Below, in pieces: positions 10,064 to 19,741 of a stretch of DNA of 64,000 nt. The DNA comes from Virgibacillus chiguensis (lineage in GTDB: Bacteria > Bacillota > Bacilli > Bacillales > Amphibacillaceae): contig NZ_FQXD01000006.1 of assembly GCF_900129865.1 (NCBI RefSeq), positions 124,001 to 188,000 on the forward strand, written 5' to 3'. The notes beneath the pieces are model-generated. The model saw only the letters and a program-made list of their open reading frames with translations, made no database searches and was not told where the DNA came from. The position numbers and the translations under genes were made by a program. Every line of letters starts with the position of its first letter. Positions within the stretch are counted from its first letter, which is position 1.

Positions 10064-10124
10064 TATAGAAAATCTTTGCTAGCGTCAAGTCTTTATGCCG
10101 AAACGAAGCCTTATAGTGCAAACA
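10064..10124 (+). repeat. Degenerate short hairpin repeat (second family)
   Basis: The sequence tagaaaatctttgctagcgt then tcaagtctttatgccgaaac, ending in cttatagtgcaaa, resembles 31633-31698 in the order of its parts (tagaaaa, cttgtcg/ctagcg, caagtctta, gcggaa, tatagtg). Only a weak match, judged by eye. Confidence 0.35.
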
Positions 10125-10133
10125 AAAACTGCT

Positions 10134-10487
10134 TTAGCCTAAGGAATCTCGCACTAGACGATTTAATAATACATTGATAACTGAAATAATAATGGAAGCT
10201 AAAACAGCTGTACCAAACCCACTAATTGCAAAAGAACTCCCCATAACTGCTTGCGTGATCATAAGTGTAAATGCATTGATGATAAACAGAAATAATCCTA
10301 ATGTAAGCATCGTAATGGGCAACGTTAAAATAACTAAAATTGGTTTTACAAGGATGTTTAATAGCGATAAAATAAAGCTTGCTAGCATTGCTGTACCAAA
10401 CCCTTCTAAATGAAACGAATCAAATAGCTGAGCAACGACAATCAATGCAACTGCATTAAGAACAATTGATAAGAGCCATCTCTTCAT
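10134..10487 (-). CDS. Phage-holin-family / 4TM membrane protein (YvlD-like)
   Basis: A small membrane protein of 117 residues with four hydrophobic helices (LLSIVLNAVALIVVAQLF, AMLASFILSLLNILVKPIL, TMLTLGLFLFIINAFTLMI, GTAVLASIIISVINVLL). The NxxKPIL turn after the second helix is typical of the Pfam family often labelled phage holin 4 superfamily or YvlD/DUF360. There is no sign of a phage here, and the family is chromosomal in many bacteria, so no lysis function is implied. A ggggag site precedes the start. It follows the PspC-domain gene by two bases and lies upstream of hprK, as yvlC-yvlD do in B. subtilis. Confidence 0.85.
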   Translation of the reverse strand: MKRWLLSIVLNAVALIVVAQLFDSFHLEGFGTAMLASFILSLLNILVKPILVILTLPITMLTLGLFLFIINAFTLMITQAVMGSSFAISGFGTAVLASIIISVINVLLNRLVRDSLG

Positions 10488-10489
10488 GC

Positions 10490-10684
10490 TTAACGTATCT
10501 CCCCTTCAGCTGGAATAATCATTGCAGCAATAAGATAAATAACAGCTACCGTGAAAAAGCTCATAAATAACAAAACAACAAATAGTAGCCGTAAGATGGT
10601 TGCATCAATATTGAAATATTCTTCTAAGCCACCGAAAACACCTGCTAGCATCTGATTTGAATTTGAGCGATACAACTTTTTCAT
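10490..10684 (-). CDS. PspC-domain envelope-stress protein (YvlC-like)
   Basis: A 64-residue protein almost wholly made of a PspC domain: basic start MKKLYRSNSNQMLAGVFGGLEEYF, then ATILRLLFVV and one long hydrophobic helix. PspC proteins sense or respond to cytoplasmic membrane stress in several bacteria; the role of YvlC itself is not settled. The start was set at MKKLY because a ggagg sequence lies eight bases before it, even though the frame opens five codons earlier. It is presumably co-transcribed with the YvlD-like gene. Confidence 0.85.
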   Translation of the reverse strand: MKKLYRSNSNQMLAGVFGGLEEYFNIDATILRLLFVVLLFMSFFTVAVIYLIAAMIIPAEGEIR

Positions 10685-10789
10685 TATCATAGCCTCCATC
10701 CTTATTTAAGAAATAAGTGTCATTGACTTACGTTTAGAAGTTTCAAAAACAATGGTGTTGGCACCCTTTTAGCACGTCACGGCAGTTTC

Positions 10790-11449
10790 TTATAGTGTAA
10801 AAAATGCTTCTTTGCCAAATCGGTCTTTTGCTTCTTGTAAGACTTCTGCTCCTAAATCTTTATAGTTTTTTAATTGTCCAATCATCCCGCCTGCCTGTGA
10901 TTGGTGACATAGAATAGCATTCATTTTTGTTTCAAACTGATCCTCTACATCATTAATTATATCAGGCTCTCCTAATTCTTTTTGAAATCCTCGAGCAAAT
11001 GCTTGTGCCCAAATAACAGGACGACGCGATTTTTCCATTTGCTCTACAGCTTGAATTGCAGCTGCACCTAAAGCGTTATGATCTGGATGCACGGCATAGC
11101 CTGGATAATGCGTAATAACTAGACTAGGATTTATTTCCTCCAAAATGCCTTGCAAATGGTTAGCGACTGCATTTCGATCTTCAAATTCAATCGTTTTATC
11201 TCGATAGCCAAGCATCTTTACATCTATATCAAGCACTTCACATGCATTTTTTAATTCTTGCTTGCGAATTTCTGGTAAAGTCTCACGGTTGGCAAATGGC
11301 GGGTTCCCCATATTTCTCCCCATTTCACCAAGTGTGCCGCATAAATAAGTTACTGGTATTCCCTGACTTCGAAATTGCGCAATGGATCCAGCAGATCCAA
11401 ATGACTCATCATCTGGATGTGGTAATATGATAACGACGTGTTTATCCAA
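10790..11449 (-). CDS. bshB2: Bacillithiol biosynthesis deacetylase BshB2
   Basis: A LmbE/PIG-L-family zinc hydrolase of about 219 residues. The metal-binding HPDDE motif is near residue 11, and a second metal ligand lies in HPDHNALG. In B. subtilis BshB2 (YojG) removes the acetyl group from N-acetylglucosaminyl-L-malate during bacillithiol synthesis. The start is a choice: the frame can open at a GTG at 11458 or ATG at 11455, but the TTG at 11449 has the aggtga site at proper spacing and gives a protein starting MDKHVV, in line with the known MERHVL start. The yojF gene lies immediately upstream, as in B. subtilis. Confidence 0.9.
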   Translation of the reverse strand: MDKHVVIILPHPDDESFGSAGSIAQFRSQGIPVTYLCGTLGEMGRNMGNPPFANRETLPEIRKQELKNACEVLDIDVKMLGYRDKTIEFEDRNAVANHLQGILEEINPSLVITHYPGYAVHPDHNALGAAAIQAVEQMEKSRRPVIWAQAFARGFQKELGEPDIINDVEDQFETKMNAILCHQSQAGGMIGQLKNYKDLGAEVLQEAKDRFGKEAFFTL

Positions 11450-11563
11450 TTTCATCACCTGTTCTTTCTTAGAATAACTTAACTTATTACCAGTCTATGT
11501 GGTAAAGCTTGTACTTAACCTTATAGATAAACTAGCAAATTACATGTTTCCCTATAGTGTAAA

Positions 11564-11917
11564 TTAATAATCAAAAGGGGTTTCACTTAGTTGCAAAGCA
11601 ACCATTAATCTTCCTTCGCGATCATGACCAGCAAGTAGCACTTTTGTGTCTTCATGTATCGTCCAATCCGTTAACCCTTCTGCATAAATCCACCCATTGC
11701 TTGTCTTTAAGCCAACACGAAAAGCATTCCCTTCGCCAACAATTTTTGCTTGCGTGTAAGTAATCTGTACATTCCTGACATAAGCACCTACATTATACGC
11801 TTTGTCATCAAAATGACTAGCATAAGCACCATTTGTTGTTTCTACATGAATATAAACTGACGTGTTTATGAATTTATCCAACCATCTTTGTACTTGGTTA
11901 ATTTCAATTGGTTTCAT
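11564..11917 (-). CDS. yojF: YojF family protein (DUF1806)
   Basis: A 117-residue soluble protein of the DUF1806/YojF family, recognised from its beta-rich sequence with VYIHVETTNGAYASHF, NVGAYVRNVQITYTQAKI and GWIYAEGLTDW. No catalytic motif is evident. The family is regularly encoded beside bshB2 (yojF-yojG in B. subtilis), so a link to bacillithiol metabolism is reasonable, though its biochemical function is unknown. A gggagg site lies nine bases before the ATG. The 106-base gap to bshB2 contains a cctatagtgtaaa motif found in several other spacers of this window. Confidence 0.88.
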   Translation of the reverse strand: MKPIEINQVQRWLDKFINTSVYIHVETTNGAYASHFDDKAYNVGAYVRNVQITYTQAKIVGEGNAFRVGLKTSNGWIYAEGLTDWTIHEDTKVLLAGHDREGRLMVALQLSETPFDY

Positions 11918-12232
11918 TGTGGTTCCTCCCCATTTTCTGCTCCTTTTAGCTTAACGAAAGAAAGAGATATGGTCAAAACATAAACACAGGAGAGGTATTG
12001 TTTCTTTTAGCAAACAATTGACCTACTAAAAGAAGATAACAATGGCTACATTACATGGTATAGGAGATGAAAGCTTTTGGCGTGGAAAAGAAAGAAGTAA
12101 GAGTATGATGAACTGTGCAATTTTTCTAAGGGTACTCCCAATCAGTGGGGGAGAGAAAAAACCCACTGATTAAAGTATACCTTTAACATCCAATGCTTTT
12201 TAAAAATATTTCGAGAGTCTGTAAAAATCACT
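11918..12232. other. Intergenic region with a long imperfect hairpin
   Basis: No gene is seen in these 315 bases. At 12140-12171 a perfect 10-bp stem (aatcagtggg / cccactgatt) encloses a 12-base loop, and flanking aaggg-tact / agtatacctt lengthens it to about 12128-12183. No T run follows on the minus strand, so it is not a standard terminator for uvrA. Confidence 0.5.
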
Positions 12233-15109
12233 TTACTTTGTCGCTAACTTTTCTGTCGTTTTAATGAAAGCGCCCATCCGTTTCTGGTCACGCTCTAAAA
12301 CATTTTTTAAATATTTCCCTGTATAAGAATTGTCTTTTTTAGCAATTTGTTCGGGTGTACCAGTAGCAATAATGGTTCCCCCTCCAGCACCGCCCTCAGG
12401 GCCTAAATCAATAATGTGATCAGCTGTTTTAATAACGTCTAAATTATGCTCAATGATAAGAACGGTATCCCCATTTTCGACAAGTCGCTGTAACACATTT
12501 AGCAGCCGACTAATATCATCAGCATGTAAACCTGTGGTTGGTTCATCTAAAATATAAAAGGATTTACCATTGGAACGTCGATGCAGTTCACTTGCCAACT
12601 TGACGCGCTGTGCTTCCCCACCAGATAGAGTTGTAGCCGGTTGACCAAGCTTTATATAGCCGAGGCCAACATCATAAATCGTTTGTAATTTCCGCTTTAT
12701 TTTCGGGATATTCGCAAAGAATTCCAATGCCTCCTCAATCGTTAAACCAAGCACATCAGAAATGTTTTTTCCTTTATACTTTACTTCTAATGTTTCCCTA
12801 TTATATCTGCTCCCATGACACACTTCACAAGGAACGTACACATCTGGGAGAAAGTGCATTTCTATTTTGATAATGCCATCACCATGGCAAGCTTCACAAC
12901 GGCCTCCTTTAACGTTAAAACTGAAGCGCCCCTTCTTGTATCCGCGCACTTTGGCTTCATTTGTTTGCGCAAATACGTCACGAATATCATCAAATACGCC
13001 CGTATATGTTGCAGGGTTAGAACGAGGAGTCCTGCCAATTGGTGATTGATCAATATCAATGACCTTTTCAATATGCTCTATTCCTTTTACTGCTTTATGC
13101 TTTCCTGGCTTATGTTTCCCTGTATATAACTCTTTCGCTAACGCTTTATATAAAATTTCATTTACTAATGTACTTTTCCCCGATCCAGATACACCAGTAA
13201 CGACGGTCATTAAACCAATCGGAATCTTTACAGAAACCTTTTGCAGATTATTCTCTTCTGCCCCTACGATCTCAATAACACGCTTATCCTTTTTCCTTCT
13301 TTTTGCGGGTAAAGGGATGAATTTCTTACCAGCTAAATATTGCCCTGTTAGTGATTGTTCATGACGCATCACGTTTTCAGGTGTGTCGCTCGCTACAATT
13401 TCACCGCCATGCTCTCCCGCACCAGGCCCAATGTCAATTAGCCAGTCAGCAGCAAGCATCGTATCCTCATCATGTTCTACGACAATGAGTGTGTTATCCA
13501 AATCACGCATGCGCTTTAGCGTTCCAATTAAACGATCATTATCACGTTGATGTAATCCAATGGAAGGCTCATCTAGCACATACAAAACCCCTGTTAATGC
13601 AGAGCCGATTTGTGTAGCTAACCGTATCCGCTGCGCTTCTCCTCCAGAGAGTGTCCCTGCAGCTCGCGATAACGTTAAATAGTCTAAACCTACATTATTT
13701 AAAAACTCCAACCGATTGGATATTTCTTTTAAAATCATCTTCGCAATTTGCTTTTCTTTTTCCGATAACTGTAATCCTTGAAAAAAGGTCTGTGCTTCTG
13801 TAATAGAAAAATCGGTCACTTCACTAATATGCCGTTCGTTGATTCGAACAGCTAGCGCTTCTTCTTTTAAACGATATCCTTTACAAGATGGACAGTTTTT
13901 CTGAGCCATGTATCTTTCTAAATTTTCACGAATAAAATCCGAAGATGTCTCTCGGTAACGTCGAGCGACATTATTAACGACACCTTCAAACATAATATGA
14001 TTATCTCGAACATTGCCGAAATCATTTTCATAGTGAAAATGAATTTTTTCTTTACCACTGCCGTAAAGAATTTTATCCATCTTCTCTTTTGGAATATCTT
14101 TTACAGGTATATCCATGTCAATATCATAATGGTTACAAACACTGTTTAACAATTGTGGATAATATTGCGAACTAATCGGTTCCCAAGGCGCAAGGGCATG
14201 TTCATTTAACGATTTATCCCAATCAGGAATAACTAGGTCTAAATCGACTTCCAAATTTGTACCTAATCCATCACAAGTTGGACATGCACCGTAAGGGCTG
14301 TTAAAAGAGAAGAGACGTGGCTCTAATTCTTCAATCGAAAATCCACAAATAGGACATGCATGGTTTTCACTAAATGTAATTTCTTCTTGACCGATTACAT
14401 CAACAATGATTTTTCCTTCGCCTAAAGCTAATGCTGTCTCTATCGAATCACTTAACCGCCCTTCAATATCCTCTTTAACAACAATTCGATCAATCACCAC
14501 TTCGATAGAATGTTTCTTATTTTTTTCAAGCTTTATTTCCTCGGTAACTTCTCGCATTTCTTTATCTACCCGAATGCGAACATAACCTTCTTGCTTTAAT
14601 TTTTCAAATACCTTTACATGCTCCCCTTTTCGGCCAGATACTACTGGTGCTAAAATTTGTATTTTAGTCCGTTCAGGGTATTCCATAATTCGATCTACCA
14701 TTTGTTCTACGGTTTGCGACGTAATTTCTACCCCATGCTTCGGACAAGTAGGGTGACCAACTCGAGCAAACAATAAACGCAAATAATCATATATCTCTGT
14801 CACTGTTCCTACAGTAGAACGAGGATTTTTACTTGTCGTTTTTTGGTCAATCGAGATTGCTGGAGATAAGCCTTCAATAGCATCTACATCCGGCTTATCC
14901 ATTTGACCTAAAAATTGTCTTGCGTAGGCAGATAAAGATTCAACATAACGCCTTTGACCCTCAGCATAAATCGTATCAAAAGCCAAAGAAGACTTTCCAG
15001 AACCAGACAGGCCTGTGAGGACGACCAGCTTATTCTTTGGTATATTAACATCAATGTTTTTTAAATTATGAGCTCTAGCACCTTGGATGGTTATATATTT
15101 ACTAGGCAT
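12233..15109 (-). CDS. uvrA: Excinuclease ABC subunit A
   Basis: DNA-damage recognition ATPase of nucleotide excision repair, 958 residues. Two ABC modules are present: the first has Walker [12 protein letters not shown] near residue 32 and signature [13 protein letters not shown] near 488; the second has Walker [12 protein letters not shown] near 640 and signature [13 protein letters not shown] near 827. Two zinc modules are visible: CPICGF...CPTC near residues 252-279 and CEACHGDG...CEVCHG near 737-763. It works with UvrB to load it on lesions. It starts four bases after uvrB, so uvrB-uvrA form one transcript. A 14-residue basic tail follows the last ABC motif. Confidence 0.98.
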   Translation of the reverse strand: MPSKYITIQGARAHNLKNIDVNIPKNKLVVLTGLSGSGKSSLAFDTIYAEGQRRYVESLSAYARQFLGQMDKPDVDAIEGLSPAISIDQKTTSKNPRSTVGTVTEIYDYLRLLFARVGHPTCPKHGVEITSQTVEQMVDRIMEYPERTKIQILAPVVSGRKGEHVKVFEKLKQEGYVRIRVDKEMREVTEEIKLEKNKKHSIEVVIDRIVVKEDIEGRLSDSIETALALGEGKIIVDVIGQEEITFSENHACPICGFSIEELEPRLFSFNSPYGACPTCDGLGTNLEVDLDLVIPDWDKSLNEHALAPWEPISSQYYPQLLNSVCNHYDIDMDIPVKDIPKEKMDKILYGSGKEKIHFHYENDFGNVRDNHIMFEGVVNNVARRYRETSSDFIRENLERYMAQKNCPSCKGYRLKEEALAVRINERHISEVTDFSITEAQTFFQGLQLSEKEKQIAKMILKEISNRLEFLNNVGLDYLTLSRAAGTLSGGEAQRIRLATQIGSALTGVLYVLDEPSIGLHQRDNDRLIGTLKRMRDLDNTLIVVEHDEDTMLAADWLIDIGPGAGEHGGEIVASDTPENVMRHEQSLTGQYLAGKKFIPLPAKRRKKDKRVIEIVGAEENNLQKVSVKIPIGLMTVVTGVSGSGKSTLVNEILYKALAKELYTGKHKPGKHKAVKGIEHIEKVIDIDQSPIGRTPRSNPATYTGVFDDIRDVFAQTNEAKVRGYKKGRFSFNVKGGRCEACHGDGIIKIEMHFLPDVYVPCEVCHGSRYNRETLEVKYKGKNISDVLGLTIEEALEFFANIPKIKRKLQTIYDVGLGYIKLGQPATTLSGGEAQRVKLASELHRRSNGKSFYILDEPTTGLHADDISRLLNVLQRLVENGDTVLIIEHNLDVIKTADHIIDLGPEGGAGGGTIIATGTPEQIAKKDNSYTGKYLKNVLERDQKRMGAFIKTTEKLATK

Positions 15110-15113
15110 TTCA

Positions 15114-17096
15114 TCACCTTCCTGCTTTCAGTTCAAGTATGACATCTCGAAGTTCAGCTGCTTTTTCAAAATCTAATGCTTTGGCAGCTTCCTTCATTTC
15201 TTTTTCCATATTCGCTATTACTTTTTCTTTATCCTGCTTTGCTAGCTTTGTAACACTTTTTGTTTTGCTTTCGTACGTTTCTTGGTCTTCAGCAGCAACA
15301 GTTGCTCGAATCACATCTCGTACGTCTTTCTTAATCGTCGTAGGAATAATACCATACTTTTCGTTATAAGCAATCTGCTTTTCCCGTCGACGATACGTCT
15401 CATCAATGGCTATTTGCATCGACTTCGTAATTTTATCAGCATACATAATAACCATGCCATTTTCATTACGTGCAGCCCGTCCCATCGTTTGAATAAGGGA
15501 CCTTTCTGAACGTAAAAATCCCTCCTTATCCGCATCTAAAATTGTTACTAAAGATACTTCTGGAATGTCAAGACCTTCACGTAATAAGTTTATTCCAACG
15601 AGAACATCATATTTACCAACACGTAAATCACGAATTAATTCAATTCGCTCCAATGTTTTAATTTCTGAATGCAAGTAAGCAACTTTTATACCAAGTTCTT
15701 TTAAATAATCAGTTAGATCTTCCGACATTTTTTTCGTTAACGTGGTGACTAGCACACGTTCGTTTTTCTCGGAACGTTTATGAATTTCCCCGATTAAGTC
15801 ATCAATTTGTCCTTTAATTGGTCTTACTTCTACCTCTGGATCTAAGAGACCTGTTGGTCGAATGATTTGTTCTGTCATGACTGGCGAATGCTCTTGTTCG
15901 TATGGCCCTGGTGTGGCAGAAACATAAACAAGTTGGTTCGTAGCTTTTTCGAATTCTTCAAAGCGTAACGGGCGGTTGTCTAGCGCTGACGGCAATCTGA
16001 ATCCATGATCTACAAGTACTTGTTTTCGCGCTTGATCCCCGTTAAACATACCACGAATTTGTGGGAGTGTGACATGTGATTCATCAATCATAATTAGAAA
16101 GTCATCAGGAAAGAAATCAAGCAATGTATATGGTGTCGCACCTGCTTCGCGCAAAGTAAGATGGCGTGAATAGTTTTCAATGCCTGAACAGAAGCCCATC
16201 TCATGCATCATTTCCAGATCGTAATTCGTCCGTTGTTCTAAACGCTGTGCTTCTAGTAATTTCCCTTGATCTCGTAACTCTTTTAAACGCTCTGTTAATT
16301 CCTTTTCAATATTTTTAATAGCAAGCTTCAATTTTTCCTCTCGCGTTACGAAGTGAGAGGCTGGAAAAATAGCAATATGCTCTCTATCGCCAATAATTTC
16401 CCCTGTCAATGCATCCACTTCACGAATGCGGTCGACTTCATCACCAAAGAATTCGACGCGTATACAGTGTTCCTCTCTAGAAGCTGGAATTATCTCCACA
16501 GAGTCGCCACGCACTCGAAACGTCCCGCGTTGGAAGTTAATATCATTACGAGCGTATTGAATGTCTACAAGTTCACGTAATAGTTGATCTCGATCCTTTT
16601 CCATGCCTGTCCGAATGGAGAGTACTTGACTTTTATATTCTTCAGGAGAACCTAATCCATAAATACAGGAAACACTCGCAACAATTAAAACATCTCGTCG
16701 CTCGAACAATGCTGATGTAGCAGAGTGCCTTAGTTTATCAATTTCATCATTTATACTCGCATCTTTTTCAATAAATGTATCGGTGGATGGTACATAAGCT
16801 TCAGGTTGATAGTAATCGTAGTAGCTAACAAAATACTCCACCGCATTATTAGGAAAGAATTCTTTAAACTCACTATATAGTTGACCGGCTAAAGTTTTAT
16901 TATGCGCAATCACTAAAGTTGGCCGATTGATCTCGTTAATTACATTCGACATAGTAAAAGTTTTACCAGTTCCTGTTGCGCCTAAAAGTGTTTGGTGCCT
17001 TTTTCCTGCCTTAATACGTTCAACAATTTCTTTAATTGCTTGTGGTTGATCACCTTTTGGTTCATATTTGGCAACTAGTTCAAATTGATTTTCCAC
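15114..17096 (-). CDS. uvrB: Excinuclease ABC subunit B
   Basis: Helicase-like damage verification subunit of nucleotide excision repair. Walker A GATGTGKT is near residue 36, the beta-hairpin region [12 protein letters not shown] follows, DESH (motif II) is central, motif V/VI is seen as [12 protein letters not shown] and QTMGRAARN, and the C-terminal UVR domain ([14 protein letters not shown]) ends the protein. The frame can open at an ATG at 17120, but a GTG at 17096 with ggagg exactly eight bases upstream gives a start like that of other UvrB proteins (M-E-N-Q-F-E-L-V), so a 660-residue product is preferred. Confidence 0.97.
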   Translation of the reverse strand: MENQFELVAKYEPKGDQPQAIKEIVERIKAGKRHQTLLGATGTGKTFTMSNVINEINRPTLVIAHNKTLAGQLYSEFKEFFPNNAVEYFVSYYDYYQPEAYVPSTDTFIEKDASINDEIDKLRHSATSALFERRDVLIVASVSCIYGLGSPEEYKSQVLSIRTGMEKDRDQLLRELVDIQYARNDINFQRGTFRVRGDSVEIIPASREEHCIRVEFFGDEVDRIREVDALTGEIIGDREHIAIFPASHFVTREEKLKLAIKNIEKELTERLKELRDQGKLLEAQRLEQRTNYDLEMMHEMGFCSGIENYSRHLTLREAGATPYTLLDFFPDDFLIMIDESHVTLPQIRGMFNGDQARKQVLVDHGFRLPSALDNRPLRFEEFEKATNQLVYVSATPGPYEQEHSPVMTEQIIRPTGLLDPEVEVRPIKGQIDDLIGEIHKRSEKNERVLVTTLTKKMSEDLTDYLKELGIKVAYLHSEIKTLERIELIRDLRVGKYDVLVGINLLREGLDIPEVSLVTILDADKEGFLRSERSLIQTMGRAARNENGMVIMYADKITKSMQIAIDETYRRREKQIAYNEKYGIIPTTIKKDVRDVIRATVAAEDQETYESKTKSVTKLAKQDKEKVIANMEKEMKEAAKALDFEKAAELRDVILELKAGR

Positions 17097-17599
17097 TAGC
17101 TTCTCCTCCGATCCGTCCATAACTAGTACTTATTTTATCATAAACCTTACATATGTTAACAGAAAAACGAACAAATATTCGTTATTGTAATAAATTCCCT
17201 TCAGCTAAAGGCTAACATATGCTTTATGAATTGCTAATCAATAAGTATGTTTAAGCTTCATATTGTAATTAAACGCAGGCTCCTGTGATAATAAAATAAA
17301 TGCATGATTTGTTCTTTTATAGCAACTTAAACCTTGGAAAATTATCATTTATTACTTACTCCCGCGAAGTAGTAATTGTTTCATATAATCTTGATTGCCT
17401 TCATTTTTCTTGTACGCTAAATCACGAAATTCGTATACTTTCCTCAAGTAAAAAAAGCATGCAGATAATATCCTCTCTACATGCTTCAAACATCTTTACT
17501 TTTTCCCTAAAAAGCTTACCTATTATCACAGCTAATATCCCTATACTTGACTCGCTATTATTTGCTTGGCTTCATCTATGTGGATTATTTTACGCCATC
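17097..17599. other. Intergenic region upstream of uvrB
   Basis: About 500 AT-rich bases. A 147-codon plus frame (17300-17743) runs into the opposite gene and shows only low-complexity hydrophobic residues; it is rejected. The only element found is the terminator at 17450-17486. The uvrB promoter should lie in 17100-17400 but no clear SigA or LexA (Cheo) box was recognised. Confidence 0.45.
17450..17486 (-). terminator. Terminator after the glycosyltransferase gene
   Basis: Minus strand: aagcatg / catgctt stem with an 18-base loop, then TTTTTTT from the end of the stem. It is about 115 bases past the stop codon at 17600. Confidence 0.65.
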
Positions 17600-18754
17600 T
17601 TATATATAGGAGATACTATTTCCCCCTTTGTGGTTTGTTTGTTGTGTAATCCGTTTTATAATAGATGCTACAGAATCTTGCTCCCTATTTTCCAAGTAGT
17701 TATGCAACTGTTGATACAGTTGTTGTTGCTTGTAATCATTTGAAAAATAATCCATTATTTGCTTGCCAATTGGTTTGTTTTTATCAATTGCTTGTACTAA
17801 ACCTAAACGTGTTAATTCCTGCAAATTAATTCTTTCCTGGCCTGGTAAAGCGTTGTATATAAACAGCGGTTTCCGCTTCACAAGACACTCGCTAACGGTT
17901 ACACCACCAGGCTTCGTTATAACAGCATCTATACGGTCATACAATTGATTCATTGTTTGCTTAGAATGCAAATAGCGTAATGGTGTTATATGACAACATT
18001 TTTTAGAATGAAGCTTTTGATATAACTGCTCATTTTGTCCGCATAAAACATACAGATGTACCCGAGAAGATAAATTTAATTCATTTAGCAAACATTCTAA
18101 ATCTCCCGTCCCTAAACTACCGCCAGCTATTAGCATTTGCAGTCCCTCTTTTTGATTTTGATTGCTAGCCGTATAATAAAAACATGGGTGAACAGGGATG
18201 CCAGTAACAAATATATTACTTTCCTTTACACCACACTGTATTAAATGTTTTTTCATGGAAAGTGTCGGAACGAAATGATAGTCAATTCCCTCTATCCCCC
18301 ATAAAGCATTTATAAAAAAATCTGTATACACATTTACTGTAATAGCTTCTATTTTTCTTTGTTGCTTTAAAACACTTGCCATATTGGAAGGTAAAGCATG
18401 TGTAAAAAACAGTATCTTCGCTTCAGCTTGCTGTACTACCTTTTGTAGTATTGGACGAAATAAAGTTTCATAATGCCATTGTCTGGTTCTTTTTTTAGTC
18501 CCTTGTTTATAAACTAAAAACGAGTATAAACGGTCATATCCTTCCGGGAAATATTTGATCCAAGTTAAATACGTAGAAGAAACTAACTTTTCTATACTTT
18601 TATACCCATAACTAAGTATGTCCACCTTTTCATACGGATGATTTGGATAAATGCTTTTGTACTCAGCAATTAGTGCATCTGCTACGTGGTGATGCCCGCT
18701 TGGAATTTGTAAAAAAGGAAGAAATAATGCTTCTGATGGTTGGATTTGCCTCAT
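17600..18754 (-). CDS. MGDG-synthase-like glycosyltransferase (YkoN-like)
   Basis: A 384-residue GT28-type glycosyltransferase. The N-terminal half matches the MGDG synthase/UgtP domain (IPSGHHHVADALI near residues 18-30, then FFTHALPSNMASVL), and the C-terminal half has the nucleotide-sugar binding motif AVITKPGGVTVSECL. Members add glucose or galactose to diacylglycerol or related lipids at the membrane; the exact acceptor is not determined here. Two ATGs compete, at 18763 and 18754; the second has an agga site at better spacing. It follows a YkoP-like gene by about 110 bases, and ykoN and ykoP are neighbours in B. subtilis, which supports the assignment. Confidence 0.8.
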   Translation of the reverse strand: MRQIQPSEALFLPFLQIPSGHHHVADALIAEYKSIYPNHPYEKVDILSYGYKSIEKLVSSTYLTWIKYFPEGYDRLYSFLVYKQGTKKRTRQWHYETLFRPILQKVVQQAEAKILFFTHALPSNMASVLKQQRKIEAITVNVYTDFFINALWGIEGIDYHFVPTLSMKKHLIQCGVKESNIFVTGIPVHPCFYYTASNQNQKEGLQMLIAGGSLGTGDLECLLNELNLSSRVHLYVLCGQNEQLYQKLHSKKCCHITPLRYLHSKQTMNQLYDRIDAVITKPGGVTVSECLVKRKPLFIYNALPGQERINLQELTRLGLVQAIDKNKPIGKQIMDYFSNDYKQQQLYQQLHNYLENREQDSVASIIKRITQQTNHKGGNSISYI

Positions 18755-18866
18755 TTGTTTCATCCTATCGTTCGTTTTTAAAGTGAGTTCAATCGCAAAG
18801 ACTGTATTTCCTACTGTCTAGGCTTAAAAAAATCTATGCTTAAAGATTAAAAAGTAAAATTTTTCA

Positions 18867-19484
18867 TTAACAACGATTCCCGTATTTCATTAATAACTTC
18901 CCTTTTGACATAAATAAATAAACAGGTTTTATTGATTTTTTTCCAGTTAAAAAGCTAATCGGGAATAATGTTATTTTCTTGAAAATACGATAAAATTTAT
19001 TTTGCAAGGCTTTCTCTTCAAACCCTAATTTCTTTCCACCTTTTGATAAATTAGTAATTCCAATTATCCCTTTTACTCTTTCCTGTTCCGCGTGATTTTC
19101 AATATATGTTGCTAAACTCGGCATTGCTTTTTTTACACTATGATAGATAATAACCGCTCGTTTCATGTCATTCGACTGTTCCGAGAGTTTTTTAAGTAAT
19201 TTAACATTATGCAAATGTATCTTTACTAATAAATCATCCTTCTCTATTACGGTCCCATCAGACAGAACCATTTTAGCACCTTTATATTTTGTTAATCGAG
19301 CTCGTAATAGCGTCCTTTTTTGGTTTGGCCCAACAATATATGTTAGCCTAGAGCAAGTAAAATAAATTGGGTCGATACTTCCCCAAAAATACAGAAAGCA
19401 GTTGCGCATAAACATGAGCCACTCAACTCCAACACTTTTTATATTAGCTTGCAACATTTTTTCAATATTATTACCCATCGGCAT
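18867..19484 (-). CDS. YkoP-like protein
   Basis: A basic protein of 205 residues. Recognisable parts are a hydrophobic/aromatic N-terminal patch (FLYFWGSIDPIYF), RLTKYKG, and DLLVKIHLHNVKLLKKL, which resemble B. subtilis YkoP; the C-terminal region ends in PVYLFMSKGKLLMKYG. No catalytic motif is seen and the function is not known. It is the upstream partner of the MGDG-synthase-like gene and lies between uvrB and the MinJ-like gene, which is not its position in B. subtilis. The assignment rests on remembered similarity and on the gene pairing. Confidence 0.65.
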   Translation of the reverse strand: MPMGNNIEKMLQANIKSVGVEWLMFMRNCFLYFWGSIDPIYFTCSRLTYIVGPNQKRTLLRARLTKYKGAKMVLSDGTVIEKDDLLVKIHLHNVKLLKKLSEQSNDMKRAVIIYHSVKKAMPSLATYIENHAEQERVKGIIGITNLSKGGKKLGFEEKALQNKFYRIFKKITLFPISFLTGKKSIKPVYLFMSKGKLLMKYGNRC

Positions 19485-19627
19485 AAAAGCTCAATAATCG
19501 GGTTAACGCTATTCTTTAATAAGGAGAGGTTTACACCTTATGAGTGTTGACACTCTCACTAACACTGTTCAGGTAACATCTTGAAATAGGCGTTTTACAG
19601 CACTTATATTTGAAGTGAAAAGCAACC

Positions 19628-19675
19628 AGAAAAACCTGACTTATCCCAGCATTAACAAAGAGAATAAGACAGGTT
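19628..19675 (-). terminator. Terminator after the minJ-like gene
   Basis: Minus strand: aacctgtcttat / ataagtcaggtt, 12-bp stem with one mismatch and a long loop, followed by TTTTCTGG. It lies about 70 bases past the stop codon at 19742. Confidence 0.65.
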
Positions 19676-19741
19676 CATGCGATAGCTATTTGGTTCATTC
19701 ATTTCGATTACGCGTTAAACAAAAGGTTAACATTTAATAAA

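Larger units (their letters stand above)
9601..10133. other. Long intergenic region upstream of hprK
   Basis: About 530 bases without a credible gene; the 62-codon plus frame at 9594-9782 has no ribosome site. It holds the terminator of the yvlC-yvlD pair (10010-10040), a likely hprK promoter (9873-9902), and a degenerate copy of the short hairpin repeat (about 10064-10124). A cre-like sequence is at 9822-9838 but its spacing is off by one base. Confidence 0.5.

Noticed and set aside
10134-10487. Phage holin suggesting a prophage
   Set aside because: The family is chromosomal in many bacteria, the gene sits in a conserved yvlC-yvlD-hprK setting and no phage genes are near.
17300-17743. 147-codon plus-strand frame
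   Set aside because: Overlaps the end of the glycosyltransferase gene on the other strand, has no ribosome site and a low-complexity hydrophobic translation, and spans a terminator.
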